Shown here: positions 19,502 to 29,234 of the stretch, piece after piece
How the letters are laid out: every line of letters starts with the position of its first letter
Position numbering within the stretch: position 1 is the first letter of the stretch
From: an uncultured Sphingomonadaceae bacterium
Lineage (GTDB): Bacteria; Pseudomonadota; Alphaproteobacteria; Sphingomonadales; Sphingomonadaceae
NCBI GenBank assembly: GCA_947496865.1
Contig: CANMEE010000001.1
Span: 1,541,501-1,605,500, forward strand
DNA length: 64,000 nucleotides
Direction of reading: 5' to 3'
Program-made: the position numbers and the translations under genes
Notes under the pieces: generated by a model
What the model was told of the DNA's origin: nothing
Databases searched by the model: none
Seen by the model: only the letters and a program-made list of their open reading frames with translations

Positions 19502-20443
19502 ATGACCGACAAAGCACCAACCCAAACCGATAATCACGCGCCCGATCCAGCGATGCTGGCCAAGGCCGAAACACTCACCGAAGCCTTGCCCTATTTGCAG
19601 CGCTATGCGGGCAAGACGTTCGTCATTAAATATGGCGGCCATGCCATGGGTGATCCCGCGCTGGCGCGCAATTTTGCTGAGGATGTGGTGCTGTTGAAAG
19701 CCGTAGGGATCAATCCTGTGGTCGTCCATGGCGGTGGTCCGCAAATTGGCGCGATGCTGGAACGGGTTGGAGTGGAAAGCAAATTTGTCGATGGCTTGCG
19801 AGTCACGACCAAGGAAACTGCCGAAATTGCAGAAATGGTTCTCTCTGGCGCGATCAACAAGGAATTGGTGAGTTGGATCGAACGGGCAGGCGGCAGCGCC
19901 ATTGGCATATCGGGCAAGGATGGTGGCTTTGTCAAAGCGGCCAAGTTGCGCCGTACGGCGCGCGATCCCGACAGCAACATCGAGCGGATTATTGATCTTG
20001 GCTTTGTTGGCGAACCCAAACGGGTGGACCGCAGCGTGGTCGACACGATTTCAACGGCTGGCATGATTCCGGTCATTGCGCCAATCGGTGTGGGTGAAGA
20101 TGGCCATACCTATAATATCAACGCCGACACCATGGCGGGCGCAGTCGCGGCGGCACTCAGAGCATCACGCCTGTTTTTGCTGACCGATGTAGCCGGCGTA
20201 TTGGATAAAGAAGGCGACCTCCTGACAGATCTAAATCCAACCGATATCAAGCGTCTGCAGGGCGATGGCACGATATCAGGCGGCATGATACCCAAGCTGG
20301 AAACTTGCGTGGACGCTGTGGTGAAGGGGGTCGATGCGGCGGTTGTTCTGGATGGCCGTGTACCTCATGCGATGCTGCTGGAAATTTTCACCAGCAAAGG
20401 CGCGGGTACGCTGATCCGCGATGATTTCGAAGCGGTTGATTAA
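19502..20443 (+). CDS. argB: Acetylglutamate kinase
   Basis: Phosphorylates N-acetyl-L-glutamate in the second step of arginine synthesis. The amino-acid kinase fold is clear: [13 protein letters not shown] (nucleotide-binding Lys), [14 protein letters not shown] (substrate loop), and [15 protein letters not shown] near the C-terminus. 313 residues from the ATG at 19502; a TTG 12 nt upstream is in frame but less convincing. The other arg genes are not in the window. In this family arginine feedback and PII binding are common, and glnD lies 10 kb upstream, but regulation of this copy is inference. Confidence 0.96.
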   Translation: MTDKAPTQTDNHAPDPAMLAKAETLTEALPYLQRYAGKTFVIKYGGHAMGDPALARNFAEDVVLLKAVGINPVVVHGGGPQIGAMLERVGVESKFVDGLRVTTKETAEIAEMVLSGAINKELVSWIERAGGSAIGISGKDGGFVKAAKLRRTARDPDSNIERIIDLGFVGEPKRVDRSVVDTISTAGMIPVIAPIGVGEDGHTYNINADTMAGAVAAALRASRLFLLTDVAGVLDKEGDLLTDLNPTDIKRLQGDGTISGGMIPKLETCVDAVVKGVDAAVVLDGRVPHAMLLEIFTSKGAGTLIRDDFEAVD

Positions 20444-20551
20444 TTGCCTAACTGTATTATATTATTGATACACTAATTTTCGGCATAGATTGCTTGGCAT
20501 TACGCGCCACTATCGTTTAATGGCCATCATTATATAAAAAGGTTTGGGTCC

Positions 20552-20854
20552 ATGTTTTTTGCTCTGTTTCAGATTATCGGCATATTGTTGAATGTCGCGA
20601 TTACGATCATCATCGTGCAGGCGATTATGAGCTGGTTGCTCGCGTTTAATGTGATCAATTTGCAAAATGACATTGCCAGAGCGATTTGGACGACATTGGA
20701 TGCGCTGACCGCGCCAATTTATCGACCTATCCGCAAGATTATGCCCGATTTTGGTTCGATTGATTTGACGCCGATGGTGGTGATTATCAGTATCATTATT
20801 TTGCAGGATGCCATCCTGCCGCCGCTCGGCGCGGCGCTCATCCCCATTTTATGA
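20552..20854 (+). CDS. YggT family integral membrane protein
   Basis: A 100-residue protein with two hydrophobic segments (about residues 4-30 and 68-92) separated by a short loop carrying [21 protein letters not shown], the YggT-family repeat signature (one copy here). Members are linked to osmotic shock tolerance and cell-division or photosystem factors, but the molecular role is not known. AAAGG precedes the ATG. It is followed after 10 nt by folD, so the two are probably co-transcribed. The 108-nt AT-rich gap upstream likely holds the promoter. Confidence 0.9.
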   Translation: MFFALFQIIGILLNVAITIIIVQAIMSWLLAFNVINLQNDIARAIWTTLDALTAPIYRPIRKIMPDFGSIDLTPMVVIISIIILQDAILPPLGAALIPIL

Positions 20855-20864
20855 GTTTTCATGT

Positions 20865-21767
20865 ATGACACAACCCGCAGCGGCGATAATCGACGGCAAG
20901 GCTTTTGCAGCAGGCTTGCGAGAACGCATCAAAGCCGCTGTTCCAGAATTTGAGAAACAAACCGGCCGCACGCCTGGGCTGGCTGTGGTGCTAGTCGGCG
21001 AAGACGCGGCGAGCCAAGTTTATGTTGCTTCGAAACATAAAGCGACCGTGGCCGCAGGGATGGAAAGCTTCGAACATCGCTTGCCTGTCGATACAGCACA
21101 GGCGGATCTTATCGCTCTGGTGGAAAAGCTGAACGCAGACGAAGCTGTGGACGGGATATTGGTACAATTGCCGTTGCCCGGTCATCTGGATGAAAAAGCT
21201 GTCGTTATGGCGATCGACCCCGACAAGGATGTTGATGGCCTGCATGTTATCAATGCCGGACGGCTGGCCAACGGCGAAGAGGCATTAACGCCGTGCACGC
21301 CACTTGGCAGTCTGATGCTACTCAAGGATCAATTGGGCGATCTGTCGGGCCTCAACGCAGTCGTTGTTGGTCGGTCGATTTTGGTCGGCAAACCGATGGC
21401 GCAACTGCTGCTCGCCGAAAATTGCACTGTGACGATGGCGCATAGCCGCACCCGTGATCTGCCCGATGTCGTGCGCCGCGCCGATATAGTTGTCGCCGCT
21501 GTTGGCCGGGCGGAAATGGTCAAAGGCGATTGGCTTAAAGACGGCGCGGTCGTTATTGACGTGGGAATTAACCGGCTGGCACCCGAAGCGGGCAAGGAAA
21601 AAGGCCGATTGGTCGGTGATGTGGCCACGGCAGAGGCGATGGACCATGTCCGCGCGATCACACCTGTTCCCGGTGGTGTTGGGCCAATGACCATCGCTGT
21701 GCTACTGCGCAATACACTGGTCGCTGCTTCGACGCGCGCTGGCCTGAATAAGCCAGAAGGATTGTAA
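20865..21767 (+). CDS. folD: Bifunctional methylene-THF dehydrogenase / methenyl-THF cyclohydrolase
   Basis: Interconverts 5,10-methylene-THF and 10-formyl-THF, supplying one-carbon units for purines and formylmethionine. The signatures are intact: [15 protein letters not shown] (catalytic Lys), [32 protein letters not shown] (NADP loop) and [15 protein letters not shown]. Length 300 from the ATG at 20865. The frame is open upstream into yggT, but those codons are not family-like. Followed after 3 nt by the lipoprotein gene. Confidence 0.97.
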   Translation: MTQPAAAIIDGKAFAAGLRERIKAAVPEFEKQTGRTPGLAVVLVGEDAASQVYVASKHKATVAAGMESFEHRLPVDTAQADLIALVEKLNADEAVDGILVQLPLPGHLDEKAVVMAIDPDKDVDGLHVINAGRLANGEEALTPCTPLGSLMLLKDQLGDLSGLNAVVVGRSILVGKPMAQLLLAENCTVTMAHSRTRDLPDVVRRADIVVAAVGRAEMVKGDWLKDGAVVIDVGINRLAPEAGKEKGRLVGDVATAEAMDHVRAITPVPGGVGPMTIAVLLRNTLVAASTRAGLNKPEGL

Positions 21768-21770
21768 TTC

Positions 21771-22487
21771 ATGAAACGGTTATTTGCGGCATTCGGAATC
21801 GCTTTATTGCTGGCAAGCTGCGCTGGTAACGGCAGGCCAAGCGACCGCGATCGCTTTCTCCGCGCGGCTGGTAAACCGGTCGCCAATCCCAGTGATATTG
21901 TCAAAGCCGAACTGGCCTTTGCCCGGTTGGCGCGGGATGAGGGGCAATGGACGGCATTTCGGGAAACCGCTGCGCCGGATGCCATCATGTTCACGCCTGA
22001 GCTGGTCAGCGCGCCGGTTTGGCTGAAGGGCAAAGCAGACCCACCACAGGCAACCGAATGGCAGGCGCATAAGATTTTTATGTCCTGTGACGGCAGCATG
22101 GGCGTCGCAACCGGTGCCTGGCAGGATGCAAAGGGTGGCAGTGGCTATTTCACCACGATCTGGCAAAAGCAGGATGCTCAAGGTCGCCGGCAGCGCGGTA
22201 AGGAGATCGAATGGAAATGGGTATTTGATCACGGCGTTCCACTGGACAAACCTCTGGCGGAACCCGATTTCGTGACCACCCGCGTTGCAAGTTGCGCAAA
22301 AGGCACGCCCGCCCCCAACGCAGCCGCGCCCATCGGTGAGAAAAACAAAGTTGGTTTTTCTGCCGATCGCACGCTCTACTGGAATGCAGAAAGTTCTGCC
22401 GACCAATCGCGCTCGTTATTAGTCCGCCTATGGAATGGCGAAAAATGGGAAGATATTGTCTTTGACGATGTCGCGGCGACCCAATGA
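21771..22487 (+). CDS. Hypothetical lipoprotein, SnoaL/DUF4440-like fold suspected
   Basis: A 238-residue exported lipoprotein: signal peptide with lipobox LLLASC (Cys17). The body begins with a helix of AELAFARLARDEGQWTAF type followed by a predicted beta-rich part (IFMSCDGSMGVATGAWQDAKG; GYFTTIWQKQ), the arrangement seen in NTF2-like SnoaL/DUF4440 proteins. This assignment is by pattern only. Starts 3 nt after folD and ends in an ATGA overlap with marC, so it belongs to the yggT-folD-marC unit. Function unknown. Confidence 0.75.
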   Translation: MKRLFAAFGIALLLASCAGNGRPSDRDRFLRAAGKPVANPSDIVKAELAFARLARDEGQWTAFRETAAPDAIMFTPELVSAPVWLKGKADPPQATEWQAHKIFMSCDGSMGVATGAWQDAKGGSGYFTTIWQKQDAQGRRQRGKEIEWKWVFDHGVPLDKPLAEPDFVTTRVASCAKGTPAPNAAAPIGEKNKVGFSADRTLYWNAESSADQSRSLLVRLWNGEKWEDIVFDDVAATQ

Positions 22488-23101
22488 TCGAGTTGTTTGT
22501 TTCTGCCTTCATCACATTTTTCGTGGTGATTGATCCGCCCGGCTGTTCGCCAATCTATGCCAGTCTAACCGGTGATGCATCACCGAAACAGCGTCGGATC
22601 ATGGCGATCCGCGCGATCTTTGTCGCATCCATCATATTGGCCGTTTTTGCAGCTTTTGGTGAACAATTGCTTCGCGCTTTGGGTATCAGTCTCGATAGTT
22701 TTCGCATTGCAGGCGGTATCATGCTGTTCATCATTGCATTGGAAATGGTTTTCGAAAAACGCACCCAGCGCCGGGAAGACCGCGCGCAGGATATTATTGA
22801 TCAGCCAGAAATAGAGGATGTCTCGATTTTCCCGATGGCAATGCCAATGATTGCCGGGCCCGGTTCCATTGCCGCCGTCATGCTGCTGATGGCGCGACAT
22901 GAAGGCTTGGAGAGCACCTTGGTAATCATGGCGGCTTTGGCATCGGTATTACTATTGACGCTGCTCGGTCTGCTGCTCGCAGGTCCCATGATGCGGATAT
23001 TGGGCCATAAGGTGGAACAGGTGATCACAAGGGTGCTTGGCGTGTTGCTGGGTGCGCTCGCGGTACAATTTGTTGTCGACGGGCTCAGAGCCAGTTTTTA
23101 A
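22484..23101 (+). CDS. MarC family integral membrane protein
   Basis: A 205-residue inner-membrane protein with about six transmembrane segments. Hallmarks are the first helix ending [18 protein letters not shown], the [17 protein letters not shown] segment, and [19 protein letters not shown] in the centre. MarC proteins were once tied to multiple antibiotic resistance, but that link was withdrawn and no transport substrate is established. Translation is coupled to the upstream lipoprotein by ATGA. The stop overlaps that of the convergent Trm112 gene by 4 nt. Confidence 0.93.
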   Translation: MIELFVSAFITFFVVIDPPGCSPIYASLTGDASPKQRRIMAIRAIFVASIILAVFAAFGEQLLRALGISLDSFRIAGGIMLFIIALEMVFEKRTQRREDRAQDIIDQPEIEDVSIFPMAMPMIAGPGSIAAVMLLMARHEGLESTLVIMAALASVLLLTLLGLLLAGPMMRILGHKVEQVITRVLGVLLGALAVQFVVDGLRASF

Positions 23102-23283
23102 AGGGGCCGCGCTTCCTCAATCAGCATTACCGGTACGCCCGATTTGATCGGATAAGCCACACCAGCAGCTTTGCTGATAAGTTCCTGTGCCTTTGCGTCA
23201 TAGACCAACGGTTTACGTGTCATGGGGCAGACCAATATATCGAGTAGCTTGGTATCGAAGCTCCCGGTCGGTTTGTCGCTCAT
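23098..23283 (-). CDS. Trm112 family protein
   Basis: A 61-residue small protein of the Trm112/YcaR family. The pattern [17 protein letters not shown] then [19 protein letters not shown] is complete. Only one Cys (VCPMT) of the four-Cys zinc site of the eukaryotic family is present, as in most proteobacterial members. Eukaryotic and archaeal Trm112 activate tRNA and release-factor methyltransferases, and a similar partner role in bacteria is plausible. Last gene of a three-gene minus-strand unit, ATGA overlap with the LON-domain gene. Confidence 0.93.
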   Translation of the reverse strand: MSDKPTGSFDTKLLDILVCPMTRKPLVYDAKAQELISKAAGVAYPIKSGVPVMLIEEARPL

Positions 23284-23900
23284 TGCAATGTAACGCGGCC
23301 TTCGTCGCCGTCCTGCCGACCGAAAAATTCGAGGAGCTGGATGATCAACTCGGCGCGGTTAGACAGGCCATCCACTTCTAGCAGCGCCTGTTTCGATGCT
23401 GCGTCAAATGGCGCAATTTGGGCGATACCGTTGACAAAAGACATGTCATCGAGCCGCCCGATGCTGTCCCAATCGACTTGATAGCCCTGCAGATCGGCAA
23501 ATTTGCGTGATTCAATTTCCAACGCCGCCCGCTCCGCACTGGCCAAAACTTCGTCCAGTTCGGCATTTTCCTCAATTTCCGCGCGAACCTGTCGAAAGGC
23601 GGTGGATGCGTCAATCTCTTCGACAATCCGGAATCGCGATACGCCTTCTAACACGACGTTGAAACGCCCATCATCCATGGCTTCAATGTCGATAATCTTT
23701 CCAACACAGCCGATATCGAACAATTCGGGAATATCGCCATCTGTTTTGGGTTGGACCATTCCGATCCGCCGATCACGCGCCATCGCATCGTTAATCAGTG
23801 CGCGGTAACGCTCTTCGAAAATATGCAGCGGCAGATGCATGCCGGGGAACAGCAGTGCGCCGGACAACGGGAAAATGGAGATGCGTTTGGTTTCAGTCAT
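23280..23900 (-). CDS. LON peptidase substrate-binding-domain protein
   Basis: A 206-residue stand-alone N-terminal domain of Lon, lacking the AAA and protease domains. Hallmarks: [26 protein letters not shown] at the N-terminus (shown in part: [15 protein letters not shown]) and [20 protein letters not shown]. Probably a substrate or protein adaptor. The ATG at 23900 ([12 protein letters not shown]) is chosen since the 17 codons upstream are not family-like. It lies between the thioredoxin-TPR gene (2-nt gap) and Trm112, an arrangement often kept in alphaproteobacteria and suggestive of a shared protein-quality role. Confidence 0.92.
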   Translation of the reverse strand: MTETKRISIFPLSGALLFPGMHLPLHIFEERYRALINDAMARDRRIGMVQPKTDGDIPELFDIGCVGKIIDIEAMDDGRFNVVLEGVSRFRIVEEIDASTAFRQVRAEIEENAELDEVLASAERAALEIESRKFADLQGYQVDWDSIGRLDDMSFVNGIAQIAPFDAASKQALLEVDGLSNRAELIIQLLEFFGRQDGDEGRVTLQ

Positions 23901-23902
23901 AT

Positions 23903-24814
23903 CTATCCGAACAAAATCGCGGACAGCTTGCGCCGGGTAGATGATACCCATTCGTCTTCGAGCCCGACCACTTCAAAGAGCGAGAGCAGTTTTGCGCGCG
24001 CTGCGCCGTCATTCCATTCCTTGTCCGCTTCGATAATAGTCAGCAGATGGTCCGCTGCGCCGTCATGATCGCCCGATGCTATCATCGCGCTGGCCAGATC
24101 AAAACGCGCTTGATGGTCCTTTGGATTGGCGGCAACGGCGGCCTGCAAGGCGGCTGCTTCGCTATCATCCGGCTTGTCTTTGGCTAATGCCAAAGCCGAT
24201 GCTGCCCGCTCTATCGCTGGGTCGCTTGTCATGGCTTCCGGGACACCGGCCAAAGCAGCTTCTGCTTCCGGTAGATGATCAGCCAAAATCAAGGCGCGGA
24301 TTAAGCCGCCAACGGCTTCGGCATTGTCGGGCGCGATATCAGCGATTTGGGCAAATATACCCGCCGCTCTTTCGCCATCGCCTTGGCCGAGCACTTCTTC
24401 GCCCATCGCAAGCAGCGGCACAATATCCTGTTTGGGCTCTTCACCGCCTTCGCCAATCGGAAGCTGAGTCAGCAATTGGTCGAGAATCTGCCCCAATTGG
24501 CTCTCTGTTCGCGCAGAGGTCAGGTCAGCAACCGGTTTGCCCTGAAATATCGCGTAGACGGTCGGAATGGACTGGACCTGAAATTGTGATGCGATGAACT
24601 TATTCTCATCAACATTGACCTTTGCCAGCACAACGCCTTTGTCGGCATAGCTCGCCGCCACTTTCTCCAGCACCGGAGTGAGCGCCTTGCATGGCCCACA
24701 CCATTCTGCCCAGAAATCAAGAATCACCAGTTTGTTCATGCTGGGGGCAACGACGGCCTGTTGAAATTCTTCAACCGCCTTTTGTTCGTCCACTGTTAGT
24801 CCTGCTGTCGCCAA
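23903..24814 (-). CDS. Thioredoxin-TPR co-chaperone (YbbN/CnoX-like)
   Basis: A thioredoxin domain (residues about 10-115) followed by a TPR-like tail (about 120-300). The active site WCGPC (in FWAEWCGPCKAL) keeps both cysteines, unlike E. coli CnoX, so it may also be an active oxidoreductase. E. coli CnoX/YbbN works with GroEL and DnaK as a holdase. The start is the TTG at 24814, with AGGAG exactly 6 nt before it. The frame is open upstream to 24934, but those codons are low-complexity and basic. The first gene of a unit with the LON-domain and Trm112 genes. Confidence 0.9.
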   Translation of the reverse strand: MATAGLTVDEQKAVEEFQQAVVAPSMNKLVILDFWAEWCGPCKALTPVLEKVAASYADKGVVLAKVNVDENKFIASQFQVQSIPTVYAIFQGKPVADLTSARTESQLGQILDQLLTQLPIGEGGEEPKQDIVPLLAMGEEVLGQGDGERAAGIFAQIADIAPDNAEAVGGLIRALILADHLPEAEAALAGVPEAMTSDPAIERAASALALAKDKPDDSEAAALQAAVAANPKDHQARFDLASAMIASGDHDGAADHLLTIIEADKEWNDGAARAKLLSLFEVVGLEDEWVSSTRRKLSAILFG

Positions 24815-24920
24815 TTTCTGCTCCTGTAACTTTTTGCGCCGAGTCCCGTCCCACATTGGCTGTTTTGGGAAGGAATCGCGCCCTGTTTTCTTGTATATCC
24901 GGGCTTTATGTGGGGTCGAG

Positions 24921-24984
24921 CCCGGCAAAGCCAAGCATATTTTTACTTTTCATGGCTATCGATTGAAAAATGGGGCTTGCCGGG
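24921..24984. repeat. Inverted repeat upstream of tRNA-Gly
   Basis: CCCGGCAAAGCC (24921-24932) pairs with GGCTTGCCGGG (24974-24984) with one bulged A and a loop of about 41 nt. It lies in the divergent gap between the thioredoxin-TPR gene and tRNA-Gly. The right arm falls inside the spacer of a possible promoter. Its role is unknown; it could be cruciform/operator DNA or an RNA hairpin in the leader of the minus-strand unit. Confidence 0.4.
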
Positions 24985-24993
24985 TTGTATAAC
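24963..24993 (+). promoter_or_regulatory. Possible sigma70-type promoter for tRNA-Gly
   Basis: TTGAAA at 24963-24968 and TATAAC at 24988-24993, spaced by 19 nt (slightly long). A start near 25000 would leave a leader of about 60 nt before the tRNA. Seen by eye only. Confidence 0.3.
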
Positions 24994-25061
24994 CCATGCT
25001 AACCGCGCGCCTCAACTGCTGATGACGATAGCATGATTACCCGATGTCACAGTAGCGCCGA

Positions 25062-25136
25062 GCGGGCGTAGCTCAGGGGTAGAGCACAACCTTGCCAAGG
25101 TTGGGGTCGAGAGTTCGAATCTCTTCGCCCGCTCCA
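25062..25136 (+). tRNA. tRNA-Gly (anticodon GCC)
   Basis: A complete cloverleaf: acceptor arms GCGGGCG (25062-25068) and CGCCCGC (25126-25132), D-arm GCTC...GAGC, anticodon stem-loop CAACCTTGCCAAGGTTG with anticodon GCC, and T-arm GAGAGTTCGAATCTC. Discriminator T and an encoded CCA (25134-25136). A glycine isoacceptor reading GGC/GGT. It stands alone between the thioredoxin-TPR gene and the TIGR03032-like gene. A short T-run follows (25137-25141). Confidence 0.97.
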
Positions 25137-25345
25137 GTTTTTCTGCCTAGTATAGGTGTTGAACTGAATAATTGGGTTTGATGGCCCTCCATATTTCCCT
25201 TAAATTTTTCTAACCAGAGCATATATTTTACTCGGTTTGTCGATGAACGTTCAGATAATTCTGGTGTTTTAAGCCGGATTAACCTGTCTGATTGCCCCTA
25301 TTGTCGATAGGCCCGCGAAATCTGACATTCTTGCCCCCCATTCCA

Positions 25346-26494
25346 TCATTCAAAGGTTATGAAATCCCTGATTTCAGCAGATTGGGGGCCGAGTGTGATG
25401 GGATTTTTGACACCCGGCAGCACGCATATGTCGAATAGTTCGGTGATGGCTCCGTCAAAGCGCAGCCAATGGGCAACATCGCCGCTTTGGAGATTCAATA
25501 TTTGGATACCGCACCATGGGTCAGCATCTTTTTCCTGCATCTTATTATCGAGTTCCAAACCTTCAAATCGTTTATATCTTGGTTTGGACAGCGTTGTCAC
25601 CGCATATTGCCCGTGAAAGGCCAGCCCACGAAGAAAGCCAGGGAAGAAAGCGGCCGGGTTAAAGCTTTTATCCTCGGGGTTGATCCAACCAAGCTCGCCT
25701 GTGCCGGAATTGAGCACCCATAGCTTCCCGTCAAACCATCGCGGGCTGTGTGGCATGGACAGGCCCTCTGCCATGATTTCATTGGTCTCAATGTCAATGA
25801 TCACTCCGCCATCATGCCGCCGGTCGCGCCAGCCATCGATGACGTCCGAACGACAAACGGCGCTGACATATTTGGGCTCGCCGTCGACCATCGCAAGGCC
25901 GTTTAAATGGCAACGATCTTCCGGTGCCAATTTCGAAATAAATTCCGGCTTCCAGATCGGTTTGAAACTATGCTTGATATCCGGTTCGCACAGGCAGCTG
26001 TAGCGGGTATTAATAAAGACCAGTCTACCGTTTTTGCGGATACCCAGCTCGTGAATGTCAATATTTCCGGTGGTCTGCATATTGCGCGGGATATAGACTT
26101 TATCGTGCGCCTTGTTAGCCAATTGGTCGGGTCCCAACACATTTTCCATCCGGACGACCTGCGTCAGCGTACCCAGATAAATGCGTTCATTGTCGCCTTG
26201 CACGCCCATTGCCTGGGGATATTGTGCCTCGTGAAGGGCAAGTTTTCCGTCTGCCCCAGACCCAACCAAATAGAGCCGACCTGTTTGATAGGAGGTAAAG
26301 CCCAGCGAGATGTTGTTCGTCGCCAGAAAGCTAGCCAGTCCGCCTGAAAAATTAATGTCAATTTTGGGCGTTTCGGGCGGTGTTGTGGTTGTCGCATCGG
26401 TGGGCCTGTTGATATTTTCCGATTTATTGGTATCGGCCTTTTGGTCGGACAAGCTCTGCGTCGGTGCGCCAGTTTCACTTTTTTTACCAGCCAC
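25346..26494 (-). CDS. TIGR03032-like (DUF4915) beta-propeller-type protein
   Basis: A 382-residue protein that fits the TIGR03032 family. Shared features are LATNNISLGFTSYQTGRLYLVG, VYIPRNMQTTGNIDIHELG, FINTRYSCLCEPD, CHLNGLAMVDGEPKYVSAVC, and GLSMPHSPRWFDGKLWVLNSGTGEL, each given here only in part of the conserved block. The repeated G-x-L-(F/W)-V-x-N strands suggest a beta-propeller. Residues 1-45 are a Ser/Thr/Pro/Lys-rich disordered tail without a signal peptide. The start is GTG at 26494 with AGGAGAG 4 nt upstream. Function unknown. Divergent from the transketolase-like gene. Confidence 0.82.
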   Translation of the reverse strand: MAGKKSETGAPTQSLSDQKADTNKSENINRPTDATTTTPPETPKIDINFSGGLASFLATNNISLGFTSYQTGRLYLVGSGADGKLALHEAQYPQAMGVQGDNERIYLGTLTQVVRMENVLGPDQLANKAHDKVYIPRNMQTTGNIDIHELGIRKNGRLVFINTRYSCLCEPDIKHSFKPIWKPEFISKLAPEDRCHLNGLAMVDGEPKYVSAVCRSDVIDGWRDRRHDGGVIIDIETNEIMAEGLSMPHSPRWFDGKLWVLNSGTGELGWINPEDKSFNPAAFFPGFLRGLAFHGQYAVTTLSKPRYKRFEGLELDNKMQEKDADPWCGIQILNLQSGDVAHWLRFDGAITELFDICVLPGVKNPITLGPQSAEIRDFITFE

Positions 26495-26780
26495 TTAACT
26501 CTCCTAAAGCCAAACATTGCTGGCAGTTTATATTTTCACGACTGGGATGGCGCATATCGGCTGTTTGGCAAACAGGCAATATTCTTTGCTTTGATATGTC
26601 CGATCAGCCCAAGGAAATAGCGGGTGGTAAGCAGGCGGGATTGAATTTACGCAATAGGGAACGGCTGCCATGGATAGAATATATTTGTCCAATAGATGGA
26701 CAGCTTATGTTTTGGTGCATGTTATTGCTGGCGAAAAAGCTCTAAAGGATCGCTGTCCACCATGATGAAAAGTTGAGCCT

Positions 26781-29120
26781 ATGACCGTAAAGACAATAAC
26801 ATCACGACAGCATGAAATGCAGATGCTGGAATTGTTGGAATCGCGCTTGCGCTGGCTTTCTTCATGGACAATCCACAATGCCAATCACATCCGCAAGAAA
26901 ACGGACGGCTTGAAAGTGGGCGGTCATCAAGCCAGTTGTGCTTCGATGACGGCCATTATGGCAGCGCTCTATTTTCATGCGTTGCGTCCGCAGGACAAGG
27001 TCGCTGTGAAACCCCATGCCGGTCCCGTACTGCACGCCATTCACTATATGCTTGGCAACCAAAGCCTTGAAAAATTGGAACAGTTCCGCGCTCTAGGGGG
27101 CGCTCAGAGCTATCCATCGCGGACCAAGGACACTATTCCAGTCGACTTCTCAACCGGCTCTGTCGGCCTTGGTGTCGCGGTGACCGCTTTTTCCAGTCTG
27201 GTGCAGGATTATCTGATAGCCCACGGCCAGATGCAGGAACAAGATGCGGGCCGGATGATCGCTCTGATGGGCGATGCTGAGCTTGATGAAGGCAATATCT
27301 ACGAATGCCTTATCGAGGGCTATAAACATGATATCCGCAATTGTTGGTGGGTCGTGGACTATAATCGTCAATCTCTGGATAGCACGACGGCCGATCGAAT
27401 GTTCCGCCGTTTCGACGATATTTTCGAAACCTGTGGTTGGCGGGTAATGACGCTCAAATATGGGAAATTGCAGCGCGCTGCTTTTAAAAAACCAGGCGGT
27501 AAAACATTGGAGCAATGGATCGATAGCTGCCCCAATGCTGATTTTGCTGTCCTAACCTATCAGGGCGGCGAAGCGTGGCGTGAACGACTGCTCAAAGACA
27601 TTGGCAGCAAACCCAATGTCAAAAAATTACTGGCCAGTCTTGATGATGCGGCACTGGCGGCCTTGATGACCAATTTGGGTGGGCATTGCGTTGAAACACT
27701 CTCTGAAGCGTTTGATGCCTGTGATGATGATAAACCGACATTGTTTATCGCCTATACCGTGAAGGGCTTTGGCCTGCCACTTGCCGGTCACAAGGATAAT
27801 CATTCCGGCATGATGAACCCGTCGCAGATGGATGTTTATCGCCGTAGTCTGGGCATCGAAGAAGGGGAGGAATGGAAACCTTATGGGGGAATGGGCGCCA
27901 ATGCAGCAGCGCAGTTAGAAGCATTTGTTCGCGATGGCGCTCTGGCCAAAAAAGATGGAGAAGTGCGAGCCAGCGATGTTCCTATTCCTGCCCGGTTTGC
28001 GGTACCTGTTGGTGCCGAGCAATCGACGCAAGCGGCTTTTGGTAAAGTTCTTCTCGATCTCGCCAAATCCAGTGATGGCATTGCCGACCGGATCGTAACG
28101 ACCGCACCGGACGTCACCCAAACCACCAATCTGGGGGCATTTGTTAACCAGCGCGGCCTGTTCAGGCGTCAGGAAGTGGCGGATGTATTCCAACAAGCGA
28201 AAATACCATCCGCACAAAAATGGTTGGCCCATGAGGCGGGGCAACATATCGAGCTGGGCATTGCTGAAAATAATTTTTTCATCATGCTGGCTTCGCTTGG
28301 CCTTGCCGCACCGCATTTCGGAACGCGCCTGCTACCCGTTGGTACGGTTTACGATCCGTTTATTGCCCGTGGTCTCGATGCTCTGAACTATGGCTGCTAT
28401 CAGGACGCCCGCTTCTTGCTGGTTGGCACGCCCTCTGGTTTGACACTCGGGCCGGAAGGCGGCGCGCATCAATCGATCAATACGCCGTTGATCGGCATGG
28501 GGCAGCCCGGTCTGGCCTATTTCGAACCGGCTTATGCCGATGAGGTTGCATTGATGATGCACTGGGCCTTTGGACATATGCAAAAAGATGACGGCGAGTC
28601 TATATATCTGCGCCTGAGCACGCGTTCGATTCCGCAAGTCGCGCGCGAAAATGATGATTGGGAAGCGGACGCTCTGGAAGGCGGCTATTGGTTGAAGCGC
28701 CCGGCGCCCGGCGCCGAAGCAGCAATCGTGTTTACCGGAGCGATCGCGCCGGAAGCCCTTGAAGCTTATGATCGGCTCGTCGACGATATTCCCGGCCTCG
28801 GTTTGCTCAACGTCACGTCGCCGGACATGCTGCATCGCGGATGGTCTAACCAAAACGCCTCCCGGTGGAAAGGGCAGCCAAGCAAACCGTGTCATGTCGC
28901 ACAATTGCTCGATATATTATCTCCAAAAGCTGGTTTGGTAACGGTATTAGATGGTTCGCCCGGCGCTCTATCCTGGCTTGGCGGGGTAAGCGGGATGACA
29001 GTGAGTCCGCTGGGAACCGATCATTTTGGTCAGACCGGCAATCTGACAGACTTGTACGGCGCCTACCGCATTGATAGCAATGCGATCATCGATGCTGCGG
29101 CGGAGCTGTTTCTGGAATAA
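26781..29120 (+). CDS. Transketolase / AceE-like thiamine-diphosphate enzyme, stand-alone
   Basis: A 779-residue ThDP enzyme built like homodimeric pyruvate dehydrogenase E1 or transketolase. The ThDP fold is shown by GGHQASCASMTAIMAALYF, VDFSTGSVGLGVAVTAF, and the cofactor motif GDAELDEGN...DYN (the usual GDG is GDA). The middle has a pyrimidine-domain Glu in IELGIAENNFF, and the C-terminal third is transketolase-C-like (EAAIVFTGAIAPEALEAYDRL). No E2 or E3 genes are near, and the N-terminal E2-binding part of AceE is not evident. Substrate unknown; a 2-keto acid or ketose phosphate is most likely. Confidence 0.85.
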   Translation: MTVKTITSRQHEMQMLELLESRLRWLSSWTIHNANHIRKKTDGLKVGGHQASCASMTAIMAALYFHALRPQDKVAVKPHAGPVLHAIHYMLGNQSLEKLEQFRALGGAQSYPSRTKDTIPVDFSTGSVGLGVAVTAFSSLVQDYLIAHGQMQEQDAGRMIALMGDAELDEGNIYECLIEGYKHDIRNCWWVVDYNRQSLDSTTADRMFRRFDDIFETCGWRVMTLKYGKLQRAAFKKPGGKTLEQWIDSCPNADFAVLTYQGGEAWRERLLKDIGSKPNVKKLLASLDDAALAALMTNLGGHCVETLSEAFDACDDDKPTLFIAYTVKGFGLPLAGHKDNHSGMMNPSQMDVYRRSLGIEEGEEWKPYGGMGANAAAQLEAFVRDGALAKKDGEVRASDVPIPARFAVPVGAEQSTQAAFGKVLLDLAKSSDGIADRIVTTAPDVTQTTNLGAFVNQRGLFRRQEVADVFQQAKIPSAQKWLAHEAGQHIELGIAENNFFIMLASLGLAAPHFGTRLLPVGTVYDPFIARGLDALNYGCYQDARFLLVGTPSGLTLGPEGGAHQSINTPLIGMGQPGLAYFEPAYADEVALMMHWAFGHMQKDDGESIYLRLSTRSIPQVARENDDWEADALEGGYWLKRPAPGAEAAIVFTGAIAPEALEAYDRLVDDIPGLGLLNVTSPDMLHRGWSNQNASRWKGQPSKPCHVAQLLDILSPKAGLVTVLDGSPGALSWLGGVSGMTVSPLGTDHFGQTGNLTDLYGAYRIDSNAIIDAAAELFLE

Positions 29121-29234
29121 ATGGCTGGTTACGGGGCCAGGGTTTCTTGGAATATTGGGTTGCGCTGTCGTTGTTTATGCGCTCACCTCTTCGTACCACC
29201 GCGCTGAATAGTCAGCGTGGTTCCATGTCAAAAA

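Noticed and set aside
20808..20864. Upstream extension of folD into yggT
   Set aside because: Codons read out of the yggT frame and do not match the FolD N-terminus.
26464..26745. Plus-strand 93-codon ORF in the TIGR03032/transketolase gap
   Set aside because: Overlaps the GTG start of the TIGR03032-like gene, has no ribosome-binding site, and its codon use is unlike its neighbours.
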